NCBI GenBank assembly: GCA_917880885.1
Contig: OU862922.1
Coordinates: 2,542,001-2,606,000, forward strand
Direction of reading: 5' to 3'
Origin: Limnephilus marmoratus
Taxonomy: Eukaryota > Arthropoda > Insecta > Trichoptera > Limnephilidae
DNA: 64,000 nt
Both the position numbers and the translations under genes were made by a program. The notes under the pieces were generated by a model. That model ran no database searches. It was not told the DNA's origin and saw nothing but the letters and a program-made list of their open reading frames with translations. Positions 39,415 through 50,595 of the stretch are shown here, piece by piece. Within the stretch, counting starts at the first letter, position 1. Each line of letters opens with the position of its first letter.

Positions 39415-40910
39415 AAGGTTTTTTGATAACGTAAATGCCTTATGCATCTGTAGGTAAACATAATTCCAATAAATCAACATTTATATTGCGCAAACAATAA
39501 ATCCAAAAGGTCACATGTTTTGGTAATTCTCTTGGAATTATTTTTACATTTTTTTATTGCATAAACGAGATAAAAAGTGAAGTGACAGTTTCTTTTAGAT
39601 TTCTTAAGTAAAAAGGAACGTGTTTATTAAATTTACAACTCTATAATTTTTAGACATTCGGAGTAAAATTCTATACAGTTTTTTTCACCTTTTTTCACGA
39701 TTGAAATTAAAATACTCCATTTATATCAAGTATATTACCTATAACAATTAAACTACTTTCCAAGCCTGAATCTATCGCCAACAGCGCAATTGCTCAAAGC
39801 TTCCGAGCTTTCGCGCATACTTCAAACCCGTTGTAATCTATCAATTCACAGGCTGGGTAAATTTTATTAATAAAGCTAGTGTCATGAACGAGTACCTTTA
39901 CTTTTTTATATTCACAAGAAATAACTTTTAGATTGCTTTTGTTATAAATCGGAACCTGTCAAACAATAAAAGTTATATTTTTGTACTGTCCAATTGGTGT
40001 TTAAATACTACAGAATGCTTTGCAACAAATTTTTAAATCAACATTGCTATATTCTGAAAGAAGTATCGTATTCTTAAAGCTTTTATCCGTAGTCATGCTT
40101 GCATTAGTTTGCGTAATTACGTAAGAAGATCTCCGATTATACAACTAGTTTCCCATCGCCGCCATTTACAAAATTGTCTTTGCAAAATCCGTCGCTTGCC
40201 AAGGCCAGTATTGTAATCGGCCTTATTCGTCACATTTTAAATTGATTCTTACTCGATACAGTTTAATATGCACTTGTTAGCGTCCTTTAATACCAGCCTA
40301 GTACCAGCAGGCAGCAATGGAAGTTACCCAGAACACAGAACCCAAGTGCAGCGCACAATATGGACCAATGGATGTCTGTTCCATAATTCATCAGATGATG
40401 CTTGCTGACTCTAAATACATACTCTTGAGCAGGGATCCACGATCTTGCAAAACAGTGAGAACTTCTGGAAATTCAAGACACTTGTATAAACGTACCATTT
40501 TCTTCCAATGTCATTATATGAGCATTATTTAAGTTTATGAACAAGTTATAATAAAAGTATATGTTTTGTTATATGTAACGCTAACTCGGTGATTCACTAG
40601 TACAGTACAGAATATCTATGTAGATACTTATTTTTACATTTACTGTTATTTTTTGGCGTTAGTGGTATTTATCCTGAATTGGAGCGAAAAATTGTGTAAA
40701 TTTTGCAATTAAAAAAAAAAAAAAAAGAAAAAATTGATGTTATTATTTATTCAACAAATCAGTTCATGTTTATATTAGGAAGTCAATTCAGTCTGATTTC
40801 ACAGAATTATCAAAAATACATACCTACAAAATATTTCAACAGCTACGATACGATACGATACTACCTAAAAATATTTCAACAGCTAATAATAAATTTAATA
40901 AAAACTAATT
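39415..40910. other. Unassigned AT-rich DNA
   Basis: A 71-codon ORF (40317-40532) has no recognisable domain and is not supported. There is a small CGATA repeat at 40848-40861. Confidence 0.35.
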
Positions 40911-40914
40911 TACT

Positions 40915-41290
40915 GCTGTCTTGTGGGATCGCAGCTGGAGTATCCATCTCCTGTATGGTCTCCTATTTATAGTTTTAACTTACATCGCTTGGTGAAAATA
41001 CAAAGGAAGTTTTTTAGATATGTTTAATACAGATTGGAACAATCTTTAATTGATATCGGCAACAATTCATTAATTTCCAATCTAAAACTACAGCTACTTT
41101 CTACCCGGAGAACTATTAATGACACCTGTATACTTTTTATATTACTGAATAACATCGCAGACTGCCCTCAAATGTATTGAATATTCGTGTCCCTGTTAAA
41201 TCTATTTGACTCCACCATCCATTCCACTGTGACAACCATAGCACTAACTATTCATATCATTAAGCGCTATAGCGATTTCACCGAACTGCC
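40915..41290 (+). pseudogene. LINE C-terminus relic
   Basis: With stops, the frame reads 'SQLEYPSPVWSPIYSFNLHR', 'LVKIQRKFFRYV' and 'TRRTINDTCILFILLNNIAD'. This lines up with 'SQLEYCTSIWTPLYG', 'IESVQKKFLRFLNY' and 'NRRTYLDLMTLYKICNNVMD' of the 36246-37625 protein. It is an old, 5'-truncated copy of a related LINE. Confidence 0.6.
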
Positions 41291-41344
41291 AATATGTATA
41301 CATATGTAGGTACCAGTGGCGGTCGGTGACTTTTTGAATAAGGG

Positions 41345-41406
41345 ATGCTGATGTATATACCTACCTAATATCGAATATATTAGGTAGGTATATATATCAG
41401 CATCTA
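41345..41406. repeat. Hairpin-forming inverted repeat
   Basis: 'gatgctgatgtatatacc' and 'tacctaatat' pair with 'atattaggtaggtatata' and 'tatcagcatc' around a CGA-containing turn. A hAT-like terminus ('cagtggcggtcggtgac', 41314) lies just upstream, but no right end was found. Confidence 0.6.
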
Positions 41407-41409
41407 TAA

Positions 41410-42690
41410 ATCCTTCATGCTTCATCAATTATTACAGTTCTAAAATTAAATTAATTAAATCGATATATAACATATTTAAGGTATCAATCGGTATCTGTCA
41501 TTCAAGCCAAATTGTCAAAATGGTCACGCGAACACATTCTATAAAACATACCCAATTAATCCACGCGCTTTTTTATGCTATTCTGTGCACTATGTCTACG
41601 CGCATTAAAGTCGTTTTCTGCGCGTTGGATGCTCTCATCGAATGCGTATACTGCTTCAGGCAAAATTTGGCAAGCAGAACTAAACGCGCATGCGCAAATA
41701 TCAAACTTTTGCTAACATCGTGGATGCGGAATGGAGCAGAGAATCCTCTGTTGCTGGTATTGGTGCGTTAACGCGACATTCGACACACCAGAATCGAGAA
41801 TGGTGTTTTATTATGTAGGTATTTCAGTCCGGCCATTGTTTTTGGCCGCTGAAGTTTGGTCGGTGTGGTATTAAATTGTTGTATTAAAAGCTCAAACCTT
41901 TTTTTAATGCTGAATAAATATTTATTATATGCCGCAAAGGGGGAAGGGAAGCGCCGCATTCACAGTTTGTATGGAGGGACCTCGCCTAATACGTACAGAC
42001 CTTTTCGATATTTTCAAAATCGCCCATCCTGCGTCAAAGCAAAAACAATTAATTGTGAACTTAACTGTTAAGTTTACGAATTATGTTTATAAAATAATAA
42101 GAATTGTTTATATATGTGCATGTGTGTGTGCTGATATGATTTTTTCTGTATTCATTTAAGTAGTTATAATATTTGCATATATTATATGTTCGATGTATAA
42201 TGTGTTCGCAAACGTCGTTCGGTCGTTTATTAAAATAAATAAACAATGGAAACACCGGAAAAAGTTACCGAAAGTTATCCTATGAATCCTTATCGATCGG
42301 CTGTACTAGGGGTATCAATGGTAATTTTCACATTTAGGAATTGAGTCGTTTGCGTCACTGATTGATTCTTTCGTTTGTGTTATCAGTAGAAAGCACTCTC
42401 ATTCTGTCGAATAGTGAGTTTGCGATACCTTCTCCAAGGCCTGCATAGTTTTGTTATACCTAGTGAAGTGAGGAACACGTAAGCAGAAAAAGCGAACGGC
42501 CCTCGACATTATTTCCTGGCAATTTTATCTTCCGCCGAAACAAGAGTAATCAATTATAATATGGCGGCGTAGTTTTTCAAAAGCGACCCAACCATCAATG
42601 AATTTTAATCAATTATTCAGGTAGGAGAATTGCGCTGAATGAATAGATTAGAAGTAGTAAATGGCACGTATTTATTGTTAATTTATTTAA
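41410..42690. other. Unassigned DNA
   Basis: No supported gene. ORFs of 60-83 codons lack recognisable domains. Confidence 0.35.
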
Positions 42691-42694
42691 TTCG

Positions 42695-43555
42695 TACATG
42701 ATGGGTGGATAAGAATCTGGGGGTCAGTGTGTCCAGGAGTGACGGCTGTATTAATCCATCCCTCCTACTGCGATGCAAGGCGATGTTCCGAGAGAGTACG
42801 GCTGGAGAAGTCAGAGGGACTCCCTCAATCATTCTCTCCCGATCCGGCCTGCCACGCACCTAGTGGGCAGACGCATCCTCCGCCAAGACCCGGACAAACC
42901 TCACCCCATGAACCCAGTTAAGCTAAGCTCACCCCTCAAACGTAGCGAACCACTGACCACAACTACCATACTAGGCATAGAGAAGCACAAATGTTTATTA
43001 TTGATAAATCTCAAAATGTATACGGTGATAGAACAAAGAGGCATAAAATTCCTGAAATATTTAACGTATTACCTGAAAATATTAAAAATGAGACATCTTA
43101 TTCAAAAATCAAAAAAAAGTTAAATCATTCTATCTCCGTAGAACATGAAATCAAATAATATTGTATACCTAAATCGAATATTGATTAAATACCTGGAAAT
43201 TACTATCATACACTGTATTCATAAACGTCATAAAAATTAGTAGTTTAAAATAATTAGAAATTTATATTAAGAAATATACTTATTACTATGTAGTATTTTT
43301 AAATTAAGGATTATACTTAGTAATTACTATGTAAAACCTAAAAGAATAATAGTATTAAGTAAATAGGAAAAATGAGAGATTTCTTACAATCAAACTGATT
43401 GATCAGTTTTGTAAGATTTGTAACATAAATATTGTAAAAGTAAAAAAACTGAATAAACATACTAAAAAAAAAAACTTGGGGTGACCTACGGCATAGGTGT
43501 TGGTTATCAAAAAAATGGTTCCCGGGTCGGCGGTACCCATACCCGCCTCCAAAAT
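42695..43555 (-). mobile_element. Family B retroposon split by a LINE 3' end
   Basis: 42695-42958 ('ctgggggtcagtgtgtcc', 'tctcccgatccggcctgcc', 'aaacctcaccccatgaaccc') and 43471-43555 ('cttggggtgacctacggc', 'ggcggtacccatacccgcc') are the two parts of one inverted copy. Confidence 0.7.
42959..43470 (+). pseudogene. LINE 3' end insertion
   Basis: The frame reads 'YGDRTKRHKIPEIFNVLPEN' and 'SYSKIKKKLNHSISVEHEIK' then a stop. This is the extreme C-terminus of a CR1/Jockey-type ORF2. About 300 bp of 3' UTR ends in poly-A (43460-43470). It lies cleanly within the family B copy. Confidence 0.6.
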
Positions 43556-43559
43556 TAGA

Positions 43560-44315
43560 ATTTATAATACATTACAGTTACATCCTGGAACAATTCATTA
43601 TTATTTTTATAATTACAAACTTTCGCGTTAATTTTATTAAGCTCAGGCACAAATATTTCAATATTTTACGATCATTTACAACCATAACCGAATAGGGGTA
43701 CGTTGGTGGGAGATTTTGAAATAAGCAGTTTTTATAGACCTGATACTTTATTTTTTTCTGGGCCTATAAAAAAACTACTAAAAATATACTAATTTCTGAG
43801 GCAAACATGTGTCCTAATCGCACGTATTTAATTAAAGCATCTAAAATTCTTTTAAATGATCTAATTTTCAAACCAATATCATTTTGCGTTGCTTAGTAGT
43901 ACATCACCAAGCATCCAGAAAAACACAAAATTTTAAAAATATTAGTATGATTGATGAATTTAGTCATGGTCATGAATGAAACAAACGGTCCCCGTGTCGG
44001 ATTTGTGCCGAGCGTAAGCTTTTGTAATCTAGAGCGAAGACAAGCCTGTTATTTCCCAACATGGTCGGGTGATCTATTGTTCTGGCCTAATGCTACATAG
44101 AGTGCAATGTAGGTAAGGTGTAGTATATGTCTTAGCTCCTCTGGTCTCTGGTCTCCCGCGATGTTGAAACTGATGAAACGTCAGCGCCCAGAATGGGATC
44201 GAAGGGTAATGCTAATCGATGGTGACCAAGCGGTCATGTGAACCTTTTGTAGTACATAGCATCTAAGTTCTGAGGTAGGACCCAGTGGGATCCTTGTGAA
44301 AATTACTTTGGCATA
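43560..44315. other. Unassigned DNA
   Basis: No supported feature. Confidence 0.35.
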
Positions 44316-45091
44316 GTCTAGAGCAGTGGTGCCCAACCGGTAGCTCGCGGGCAACTGGTAGCTCGCGACCTGTTTTATAGGCACCCGCGAACAATATTGG
44401 TGAAATAAATTAAAGATTTTCCTAAATTTAATTCCTATCACTATGTTATATACCAGGAAAATTTGATTGCCAAAAAACTTAACCTTGGCCATGTTATGAG
44501 CGTAGTAGTACGAATTGTGAATTTCATACGTGGTCGAGCGTTGAACCATCGTCTTTTCAAAGATTTGCTTGATGAATTGGACAGTGAACATGGTGATTTG
44601 ATCTACTTCGCTGAAGTAAGGTGGCTCAGTCGTGGTAAAGTGCTGACAAGATTTGTTGGTTTGATGACAGAAATCAAAATATTTTTGCAATCTAAAGATA
44701 GCTATGAAGCAAAACTCGATGATAAAGTATGGCTGGCCGACTTGGCATTTCTAACTGATGTAACTGCGAAACTAAATAAACTCAACGAAACACTACAAGG
44801 AAAAGAAAAACACATATCAGACATTATGAGCGCAATTTTAGCTTTCATAAAAAAAATCGATCTATGGAAGAAGCAGTTAGAGGAGAAAAATTTTCTACAT
44901 TTTCCTTCGTTTACTCTCCTTTTGTACGCTGAATATATTGCGGAGTATAACCCAGCTAAACATTTCGATTTTTATTATTAATTTTTTAAACTTTATGAGT
45001 AAAATCTCAAATTATAATATTTAATTAAATGAAGACAATATTAGCGAAACTCAATCGAATTCTGGAGACAGAAAAATCAGAAAAGATATTG

Positions 45092-45165
45092 GCTTCGCTG
45101 GGACTCGAACCCAGAACCCTTTTCTTACATGGAAACAGCTCTACCGATTAAGCTACGGAACCCAT
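45092..45165 (-). other. tRNA-like segment, left arm (Thr-like loop)
   Basis: On minus: 'GGTTCCGTAGCTTAATCGG', 'TAGAGCTG', loop CATGTAA (TGT, threonine-like), 'GGTTCTGGGTTCGAGTCCC', 'AGCGAAGCCA'. A and B boxes are good. The acceptor stem pairs only partly and the base 5' of the anticodon is A, not the conserved T, so it is a tRNA-derived module. Confidence 0.6.
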
Positions 45166-45637
45166 ATTAATTCGGTCACTTTTAACTGTATCATACTTCG
45201 ACTAAGAACTACAAACATTATCTTCATTTACTTAACGCACATATTATTGGCTGCTATCTTTATATATGATTACAAGATTCAACTCGAACTAAATGCAATC
45301 TAGATAGTGTCTGGATAAATTTTAATCCATTTTATTTGTAATACGCGACATCTATTGACTTTTTCTGCAAGTCTAGGATGAATATTTATTATTATTTTTT
45401 TAAACTTTATGAGTAAAATCTCAAATTATAATATTTAATTAAATGGAGACAATATTAGCGAAACTCAATCGAAATCTGGAGACAGAAAAATCAGAAAAGA
45501 TATTGGCTCCGCTGGGACTCGAACCCAGAATCATATATAAAGATAGCAGCCAATAATATGTGCGTTAGTAAATGAAGATAATGTTGGTAGTTCTTAGTCG
45601 AAGTATGATACAGTTAAAAGTGACCGAATTAATATGG

Positions 45638-45710
45638 GTTCCGTAGCTTAATCGGTAGAGCTGTTTCCATGTAAGAAAAGGGTTCTGGGTTCGAGTCCCA
45701 GCGGAGCCAA
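45638..45710 (+). other. tRNA-like segment, right arm
   Basis: Inverted twin of 45092-45165, with the end reading GCGGAGCCA and so a better acceptor match to GGTTCCG. Being inside a mobile palindrome argues against a working tRNA gene. Confidence 0.6.
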
Positions 45711-46889
45711 TATCTTTTATGATTTTTCTGTCTCCAGAGTTTCGCTAATATTGTCTTCATTTAATTAAATAAACATTTGGAGTTGTTTCACCAGTTACAA
45801 TCGGAATTCGAAAGGCGTTTTGACAACATTTTCTGTATGGAACCTTTGTTTATTTTTGTCAAAAATCCATTTATCGAAAGCGATGTTTCACAACTAGCTT
45901 CGTTGATGGAAACCCATTGATTCGTTAATAAAGCGGAAGCTGAATTAGAAATTATTACGCTTCGCAGTGATATCATCCTTAAAAGCACAGACAATAAAAG
46001 CGACGAAGTTTTCAAGCTCATGGACCCTGTTAAATACAAAAACGTCCTTAACTGTGCTCTCATCGTCAAAGCATTTTTTGGGTCAACCTATCTATGTGAA
46101 CGTGCTTTTTCTCAACTAAAGATAATTAAAACCAAATACAGAAGTATGTTAACTAACGAACACGTCAAAAATTGTATGATTTTGGGTTGCACAGAAGATT
46201 ACCAACCAGATTTTAAGAAGCTTTCTGAAAATATTGACAGTCAAGTATAACATTAGTTTTTTGCGGTTCCTGTCTATTCTGTTTGAAGTGTAGTAAGTGT
46301 TTATTAACATAATAAATAAAAAAGTGGAGTAATTGTATAATGTAGTTTCCTTTATATCACTTATATTTTTTTATGAACTCTGCGGTGCCCGCGTGGCGTA
46401 TCGGGATTTTCAAAGTAGCCCTTGGAGCAATACCAGTTGGGCACCACTGGTCTAGAGACTGTTGAGTCACCCTTCAATTCATTTTTAAAATTAGAACAGC
46501 GCATTATGAGGATAACTAATAATACTTAGGTAATGTTGACATATTCAATACCAACTTGGCGAGTTTTGTAAATCATGTAAAATATTTATTTCAACACAAT
46601 TCATAAACACATCTTGTATTTTTGTAAACCTATCAAAGCACTGTATTTTTCAGTTTTGGTTTCTTCAATTTTTTTGACTTGTTGGTATGTATTTTTTGTA
46701 TGTAGTTTATTTTCATTATTTCTTTCTTAAGTTTCAAAATTATCTATAATATTAAAATTCTACTACCAACATGTGAATAAATACATAAAAAATAACAAAA
46801 TATTACGTTAACTCAAAGACGTCGAAATTTGAATATCTTTGCATATTTGTAAAAAGCATTAACTCTGTGGCTCGCCATAATTTACAATA

Positions 46890-47068
46890 AAAACACATAT
46901 GAATTTGTTGTAGACCACTTTTATTTTATAAACACTCTACCGGTTTCAGAAGCACCCTTCCTTCGTCAGGAGAATAATATAACCTATTCTCCTGCTGAAG
47001 GAAGGTTGCTTCTGAAACCGGTAGAGTGTTTATAAAATAAAAGTGTTCTAAAACAAATTTATATGCGT
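46890..47068. repeat. PLE-1 palindrome
   Basis: Inverted arms 46890-46976 and 46985-47068 separated by about 8 bp. Arms contain 'accacttttattttataaac', 'ctctaccggtttcagaagc' and 'ccttcgtcaggagaat'. It is close to the 13985-14110 repeat. Confidence 0.7.
46933..46975 (-). ncRNA. Hammerhead-like motif (PLE-1, 47 kb)
   Basis: On minus: CUC, CUGACGA, extra A, GGAAG-GGUG-CUUCU (one G-U), GAAA, ACCGGU, A, GAG. The right arm (46986-47028, +) has the core changed to CUGCUGA. Confidence 0.5.
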
Positions 47069-47261
47069 TTTTAATGAGAATATCTTTGGATTAACTACAT
47101 CATTGTATTACGCGGTTTTACTTATGGGCATGTGTTTTCCTGTAGATTTCAAATGTTTACTAAAGATTCCTTGCTCCTCCTTTCCTCCCCACCCCTCCAA
47201 AAAAGTGGTTGTTCTCTCTCCCTTTTCTATGTTACTTGTGCACTGTAATTGCACTATATTT

Positions 47262-47315
47262 GTTTACATTAGTTCCTTACAGGAGGCCCTGAGGAAACTA
47301 ATTTCCCTCATGGTA
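47262..47315 (-). repeat. Family B 3' terminal fragment
   Basis: 'acattagttccttacagg' and 'aggccctgaggaaactaatt' are the inverted 3' hairpin of family B, truncated after about 50 bp. Confidence 0.5.
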
Positions 47316-47327
47316 AAAGACTTCTTC

Positions 47328-47760
47328 TTCACACGCGGTAGAAGTGAAACCTTCAGAAAACTAAAGTAGATAAGAGTGGGAAGAGTAGTTTTCTGAAGTT
47401 TTCACTTCTACCGCGTGTGAACTGCGCACTTGTATTTTTTGTGACGCCATTAAACGAATTTGCGATTATTAAGAAAAAAAAACTAAAATACAACATGTGT
47501 GCAGTTCACATGCGATAGAAGTGAAATCTTCAGAAAAATAAAGTAGACAAGAGTGGGAGACTACGAAGCACCGCACAAAGAGGAGATCGATGTTCTACGA
47601 AGTACCGCACAAAGAGGAGACCGATTATGCTATCTCATTCTCCCAGGCTAAATCCTACAGATGTACGTGTTTGTCTCTTTTTAGTGTCGATATTTTTCGT
47701 TCATCGAGTTTCAAATCACAACGGTGCTAAAGAAGTTTCCTTTTCAAAAATACTCAATAT
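47328..47760. repeat. Family D repeats with a 96-bp hairpin
   Basis: 47328-47423 is a near-perfect inverted repeat ('ttcacacgcggtagaagtga' against 'tcacttctaccgcgtgtgaa'). A second family D end at 47512 ('agttcacatgcgatagaagt') leads through 'accgcacaaagaggaga' (twice in tandem) to 'aaatcacaacggtgctaaag' and 'agtttccttttcaaaaat' near 47760. Confidence 0.6.
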
Positions 47761-47764
47761 CCAA

Positions 47765-48512
47765 AAATTATTATAATATCAATTTACAAGAGAAATAAAT
47801 TGCTAATTTATGTAGGTAACAGGAATTCTTACTAGTAGTACGTATTGTCTCGTTTCGCAACTGTGAAAAGAAAAGTATATTGGTTAGCACATTTCACACA
47901 ATTTATTCATTATTGTTACTTCATTTTTCTTAATGCCTTTGAAGTTATTTGGTTCGAGGCGATTATTAATCGGATTGACCTTATGACAAGCTAAATGCGC
48001 CTAAACCTATTAAATTTAGATCGGGTTTTGCGATATCGATACCTCTACCCATTTTTCCCATTATGTGTTATGCTCACAACGAGTTTTCACGAAAGTATTA
48101 ATTATGTGATTATAACTAACTGCCTTACATTGTACGCTATAACAAAAGTTGAAATCAAGTTTGTTGTATCATTCAACTAGTGATGGGCATTCTTGAAACC
48201 TTGACACAATGAAAAAATACGTTTCAGTAACTTTTTAATAATCGAACAAATTTTCGAATTGTAACCATCCTATTCGATTATTTATGAGTTAAGATATCCA
48301 GTATTTTCAGAGAAACACACTCCATTTAATAAAAAGTCGAAGGACGGGTTGTTACAAAAAATTGACGGATTCACCAAGCGTTTGAAGTTAATTTTCACGT
48401 TATGTCTAAGTTCTATTCAAGTTCTACTACTATTTCAGTTTTGTGAAGCAATTGGCCTAAAATGAAATATTTATAGAACTTAACTTATAATAATAGAATA
48501 ATAGAACTTTCA
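47765..48512. other. Unassigned DNA
   Basis: No supported feature. Confidence 0.35.
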
Positions 48513-48515
48513 ACT

Positions 48516-48751
48516 TTTTTTTACATAAATACCGCACTAGAGTCCCAAATGCTCCCGTCTGGAGCCAGTGGGACTATGGCATCCCCAATTGGGGTATGTT
48601 GTGAGGCTGAAGGTAGTGGGGAGGGGAAGGAGATAAGTAAGAGGAAGGTGGGAAAGTACCTGGCTATTCAGATCTGGTTACCAAACACGGGTAAAGCCAT
48701 TTCAAGCAACGTTTCAATTCTGAATGGTGGTCTTACACCAGGGCAATAACG
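48516..48751 (-). repeat. SINE-A, truncated
   Basis: Poly-T then 'acataaataccgcactag', 'ccccaattggggtatgttg', 'ctattcagatctggttacc' and 'cttacaccagggcaata'. The head half is missing. It lies about 700 bp upstream of the first dysfusion-like exon. Confidence 0.75.
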
Positions 48752-49439
48752 AACCTGAAAAATAACTTCAAATATTTGATGAATCCGTCAAGTATTTTGA
48801 AACAACCCGTTTTTACAATAAAAACAATTACATGATATTTTGAACTTTAATAGCAGTACTCATTTTTAACTGTACCCATATGTTAACAGTCTAGGCGCTT
48901 TTATTAGTTCTAAAAAAAACGAGGGTCAAGAAATCATTACAACAACAAGTAGCACTCTACATTACCGTATAAACAAGAGAACTGCTATCAACAACTGGTT
49001 CATTATATAACCAGTGATACGCAGAAATGACAGCGGGGTTTAGTCAAGCTTCAAACCTAATAACTCTAGTTCTACCCTATGGAGGGCAATTGTAGTTACA
49101 TTTTACTAAGGAGGGAGAGGTAGAGACGGGTTACTAGAAAATTTTGACTACAAATCCTTTTTACAAAAGTCAAAATTTCCCTGGATTTTCGTGCATTTCC
49201 GAAAAAAAAATTATCCAGGGAAATTTTCCTACACGTGTACCATCGCTATTACCGCCATTACCGAGTGTAACGTAACGTTAGTCCTTTACGCAGCTTTAGT
49301 AATAAGCTTTAGTAATAAGAAATATTATTCGTGGCATGGAATGATTAATCGTATTAACATCAAAAAAATAAAATCTCTAAGGTCTCTCTTACTTAATTAC
49401 TTCTGAAGGGCGCTAACTTTCTGTTTTATATTTTGTCAG

Positions 49440-49624
49440 GTGGTGCTAGTTAGAGGCCACTTCCTCTCCTTCCTGCCGCTGTGCAGTCGCAACGAGCCCG
49501 TGTTTCTGGCGGCCTGCTCGCCCGTGGCCATGCCGGAGACCAGAGAGTGCGTGGTGCAGGGCGCCACTAACGTGTTCACCACCATACACTCCATGGACAT
49601 GAAGATCAAACACATCGATAAGAA
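49440..49624 (+). CDS. dys: Dysfusion/NPAS4-like bHLH-PAS factor, internal exon 1
   Basis: 185 bp with a pyrimidine-rich acceptor (tttatattttgtcag, AG at 49438-49439) and a strong donor (AA/GTAAGT, GT at 49625). It encodes 'VVLVRGHFLSFLPLCSRNEP', 'VFLAACSPVAMPETRECVVQ', then 'NVFTTIHSMDMKIKHIDK'. The last segment starts the second PAS domain; the first is the conserved linker before it in insect dysfusion proteins, as I recall the family. Dysfusion is a bHLH-PAS transcription factor that dimerises with Tango/ARNT and acts in tracheal and leg-joint development. GC content and codon bias stand out from the AT-rich flanks. The exon enters in phase 0 and ends two bases into a codon. The bHLH/PAS-A exons were not found upstream. 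Another NPAS4-class gene is the main alternative. Confidence 0.85.
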
Positions 49625-49744
49625 GTAAGTACTCACCACTCACTCAGTCACTTCTGTTCTTCCTGCCGGTTTCAGTAGCTTTAAAATATCTACATTGCAA
49701 TTTTTTAACATTGGAGGATTTTTTTTTTTTTCTATAATTTTTTT

Positions 49745-50020
49745 AAAATAATTTATTGAATATTTGCTGCACGTTCCAGAACGGATCATTCAGTATCGCT
49801 CTGTTGTCAGACCACCATTCAGAATTTAAACATTGCATTAAATGGCTTTAGCAGTGCTTGTTGACCATAACTGAATAGTCAGGTACCACCCCACTTTCCT
49901 CTTTACCATCGCCTTTCCCTCCCCAACACCTTCAGCGCCTCAACATACCTCAATTGCGGATGCCATGGTCTTTCATGGTTGGGAGCTGTTGGGATTTTTT
50001 TGCGGTAATCACGTAAACAA
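49745..50020 (+). repeat. SINE-A, old copy
   Basis: 'ttgctgcacgttccagaac', 'aaatggctttagcagtgctt', 'atagtcaggtacc' and 'ttgggagctgttgggat' follow the SINE-A body. The head is missing and it is more diverged than the other copies. Confidence 0.65.
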
Positions 50021-50440
50021 GAGTATAGTACGTTTATATATAAATATGTAGATACGGACCTAAATTATTCTTTAAAAGCACTTTAGGAAGGTAGGTACCT
50101 ACTTTGCGATTTGTTCCGAGTGATTGATAAAAAAATACTTTCGGAGCCTCACGCTGGACGCAGCATTTATCCATTTCCATGAGGTAAAGAGCAAAAAACG
50201 TATTTTAACACCGCTCAAGAGCCAGAAGTGATATATGAGGGCATTAAAACATCATTAGTGAGTGTTGTACTCGTTATCAAAACACTGTCAAATGATGTCT
50301 CGGGACCCGCACACAGCACACTGTGTTCTCATACAGCTTTGTTGACGCGTCTTTAGAATTAATAATTATAATTTCGTAATCAAGTTTAAAAGTGGTTTTT
50401 CTTGGCAATGGCAGGATTTTTAGAGCTTTGTAATTTAAAA

Positions 50441-50595
50441 AGACTTCTTGGCGCAGTGATTAGCGCATTTGCCCAAAAAAACAAGAGGTCCTGGATTTGA
50501 GTCCCAAAGGTGCCAATATATTTTTCTGATATTTCTGTTTCCTGATTTTCGATTGAGTTTCGCTTATATTGTCTTCATTTAATTAAATAAAAAAA
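50441..50595 (+). repeat. Family C-like fragment with tRNA-like core
   Basis: The tRNA-like 'ggcgcagtgattagcgcatt' to 'ggatttgagtcccaaaggtg' (50447-50515) is followed by 'cgattgagtttcgcttatat' and 'tgtcttcatttaattaaat', the family C end seen at 45715-45769. Confidence 0.6.

Larger units (their letters stand above)
44966..45769. mobile_element. Palindromic family C insert carrying tRNA-like arms
   Basis: It is flanked by the exact 9-bp duplication 'taaacattt' (44957-44965 and 45770-45778), and removing it rejoins the hAT reading frame. The left arm (about 45020-45275) and right arm (about 45530-45768) are inverted copies. A third, direct partial copy of the left arm sits between them (45404-45530). 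Shared blocks: 'ggctgctatctttatatatg', 'ttcggtcacttttaactgta', the tRNA-like core and 'gacaatattagcgaaactc'. One degenerate minisatellite unit ('caagattcaactcgaac', 45282-45300) is present. Confidence 0.75.
44463..46250 (+). pseudogene. hAT transposase (ZBED5/GTF2IRD2-like), truncated and interrupted
   Basis: Coding sequence starts at about 44463 inside the transposase: 'LNLGHVMSVVVRIVNFIRGR', then 'FAEVRWLSRGKVLTRFVGL', the W-containing block typical of the ZBED5/GTF2IRD2/SCAND3 group. It runs to 'YNPAKHF', where an 804-bp insert interrupts. It resumes at 45779 ('ELFHQLQSEFERRFDNIF'), meets one in-frame TGA near 45918, and ends with the hAT dimerisation motif 'STYLCERAFSQLKIIKTKYR' (about 46082-46141). 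The BED finger and N-terminal catalytic part are deleted. It is non-functional. Confidence 0.8.
44324..46449 (+). mobile_element. hAT transposon with damaged transposase
   Basis: Inverted ends CAGTGGTGCCCAAC are present at both termini. The 8-bp target 'gtctagag' is duplicated exactly at 44316-44323 and 46450-46457. CAG ends and an 8-bp TSD are hAT hallmarks. The element contains the 3' half of a transposase gene and a nested palindromic insertion (44966-45769). Confidence 0.9.

Noticed and set aside
40317..40532. 71-codon ORF starting MEVTQNTEPK
   Set aside because: No domain, splice context or repeat support. Codon use is not distinctive.
41314..41330. hAT-like left end CAGTGGCGGTCGGTGAC
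   Set aside because: No matching right end or target duplication was found, so no element is called.
44181..44690. 169-codon minus ORF
   Set aside because: It overlaps the hAT transposase on the opposite strand. No recognisable domain.
45638..45710. Possible functional tRNA-Thr gene
   Set aside because: It sits in an inverted pair inside a transposon, lacks the conserved T before the anticodon, and one anticodon-stem pair is broken. Recorded as a tRNA-derived module.
49446..49643. ORFs on the minus strand opposite the dysfusion-like exon
   Set aside because: They are antisense shadows of a GC-rich coding exon. Splice signals and family motifs are on the plus strand.
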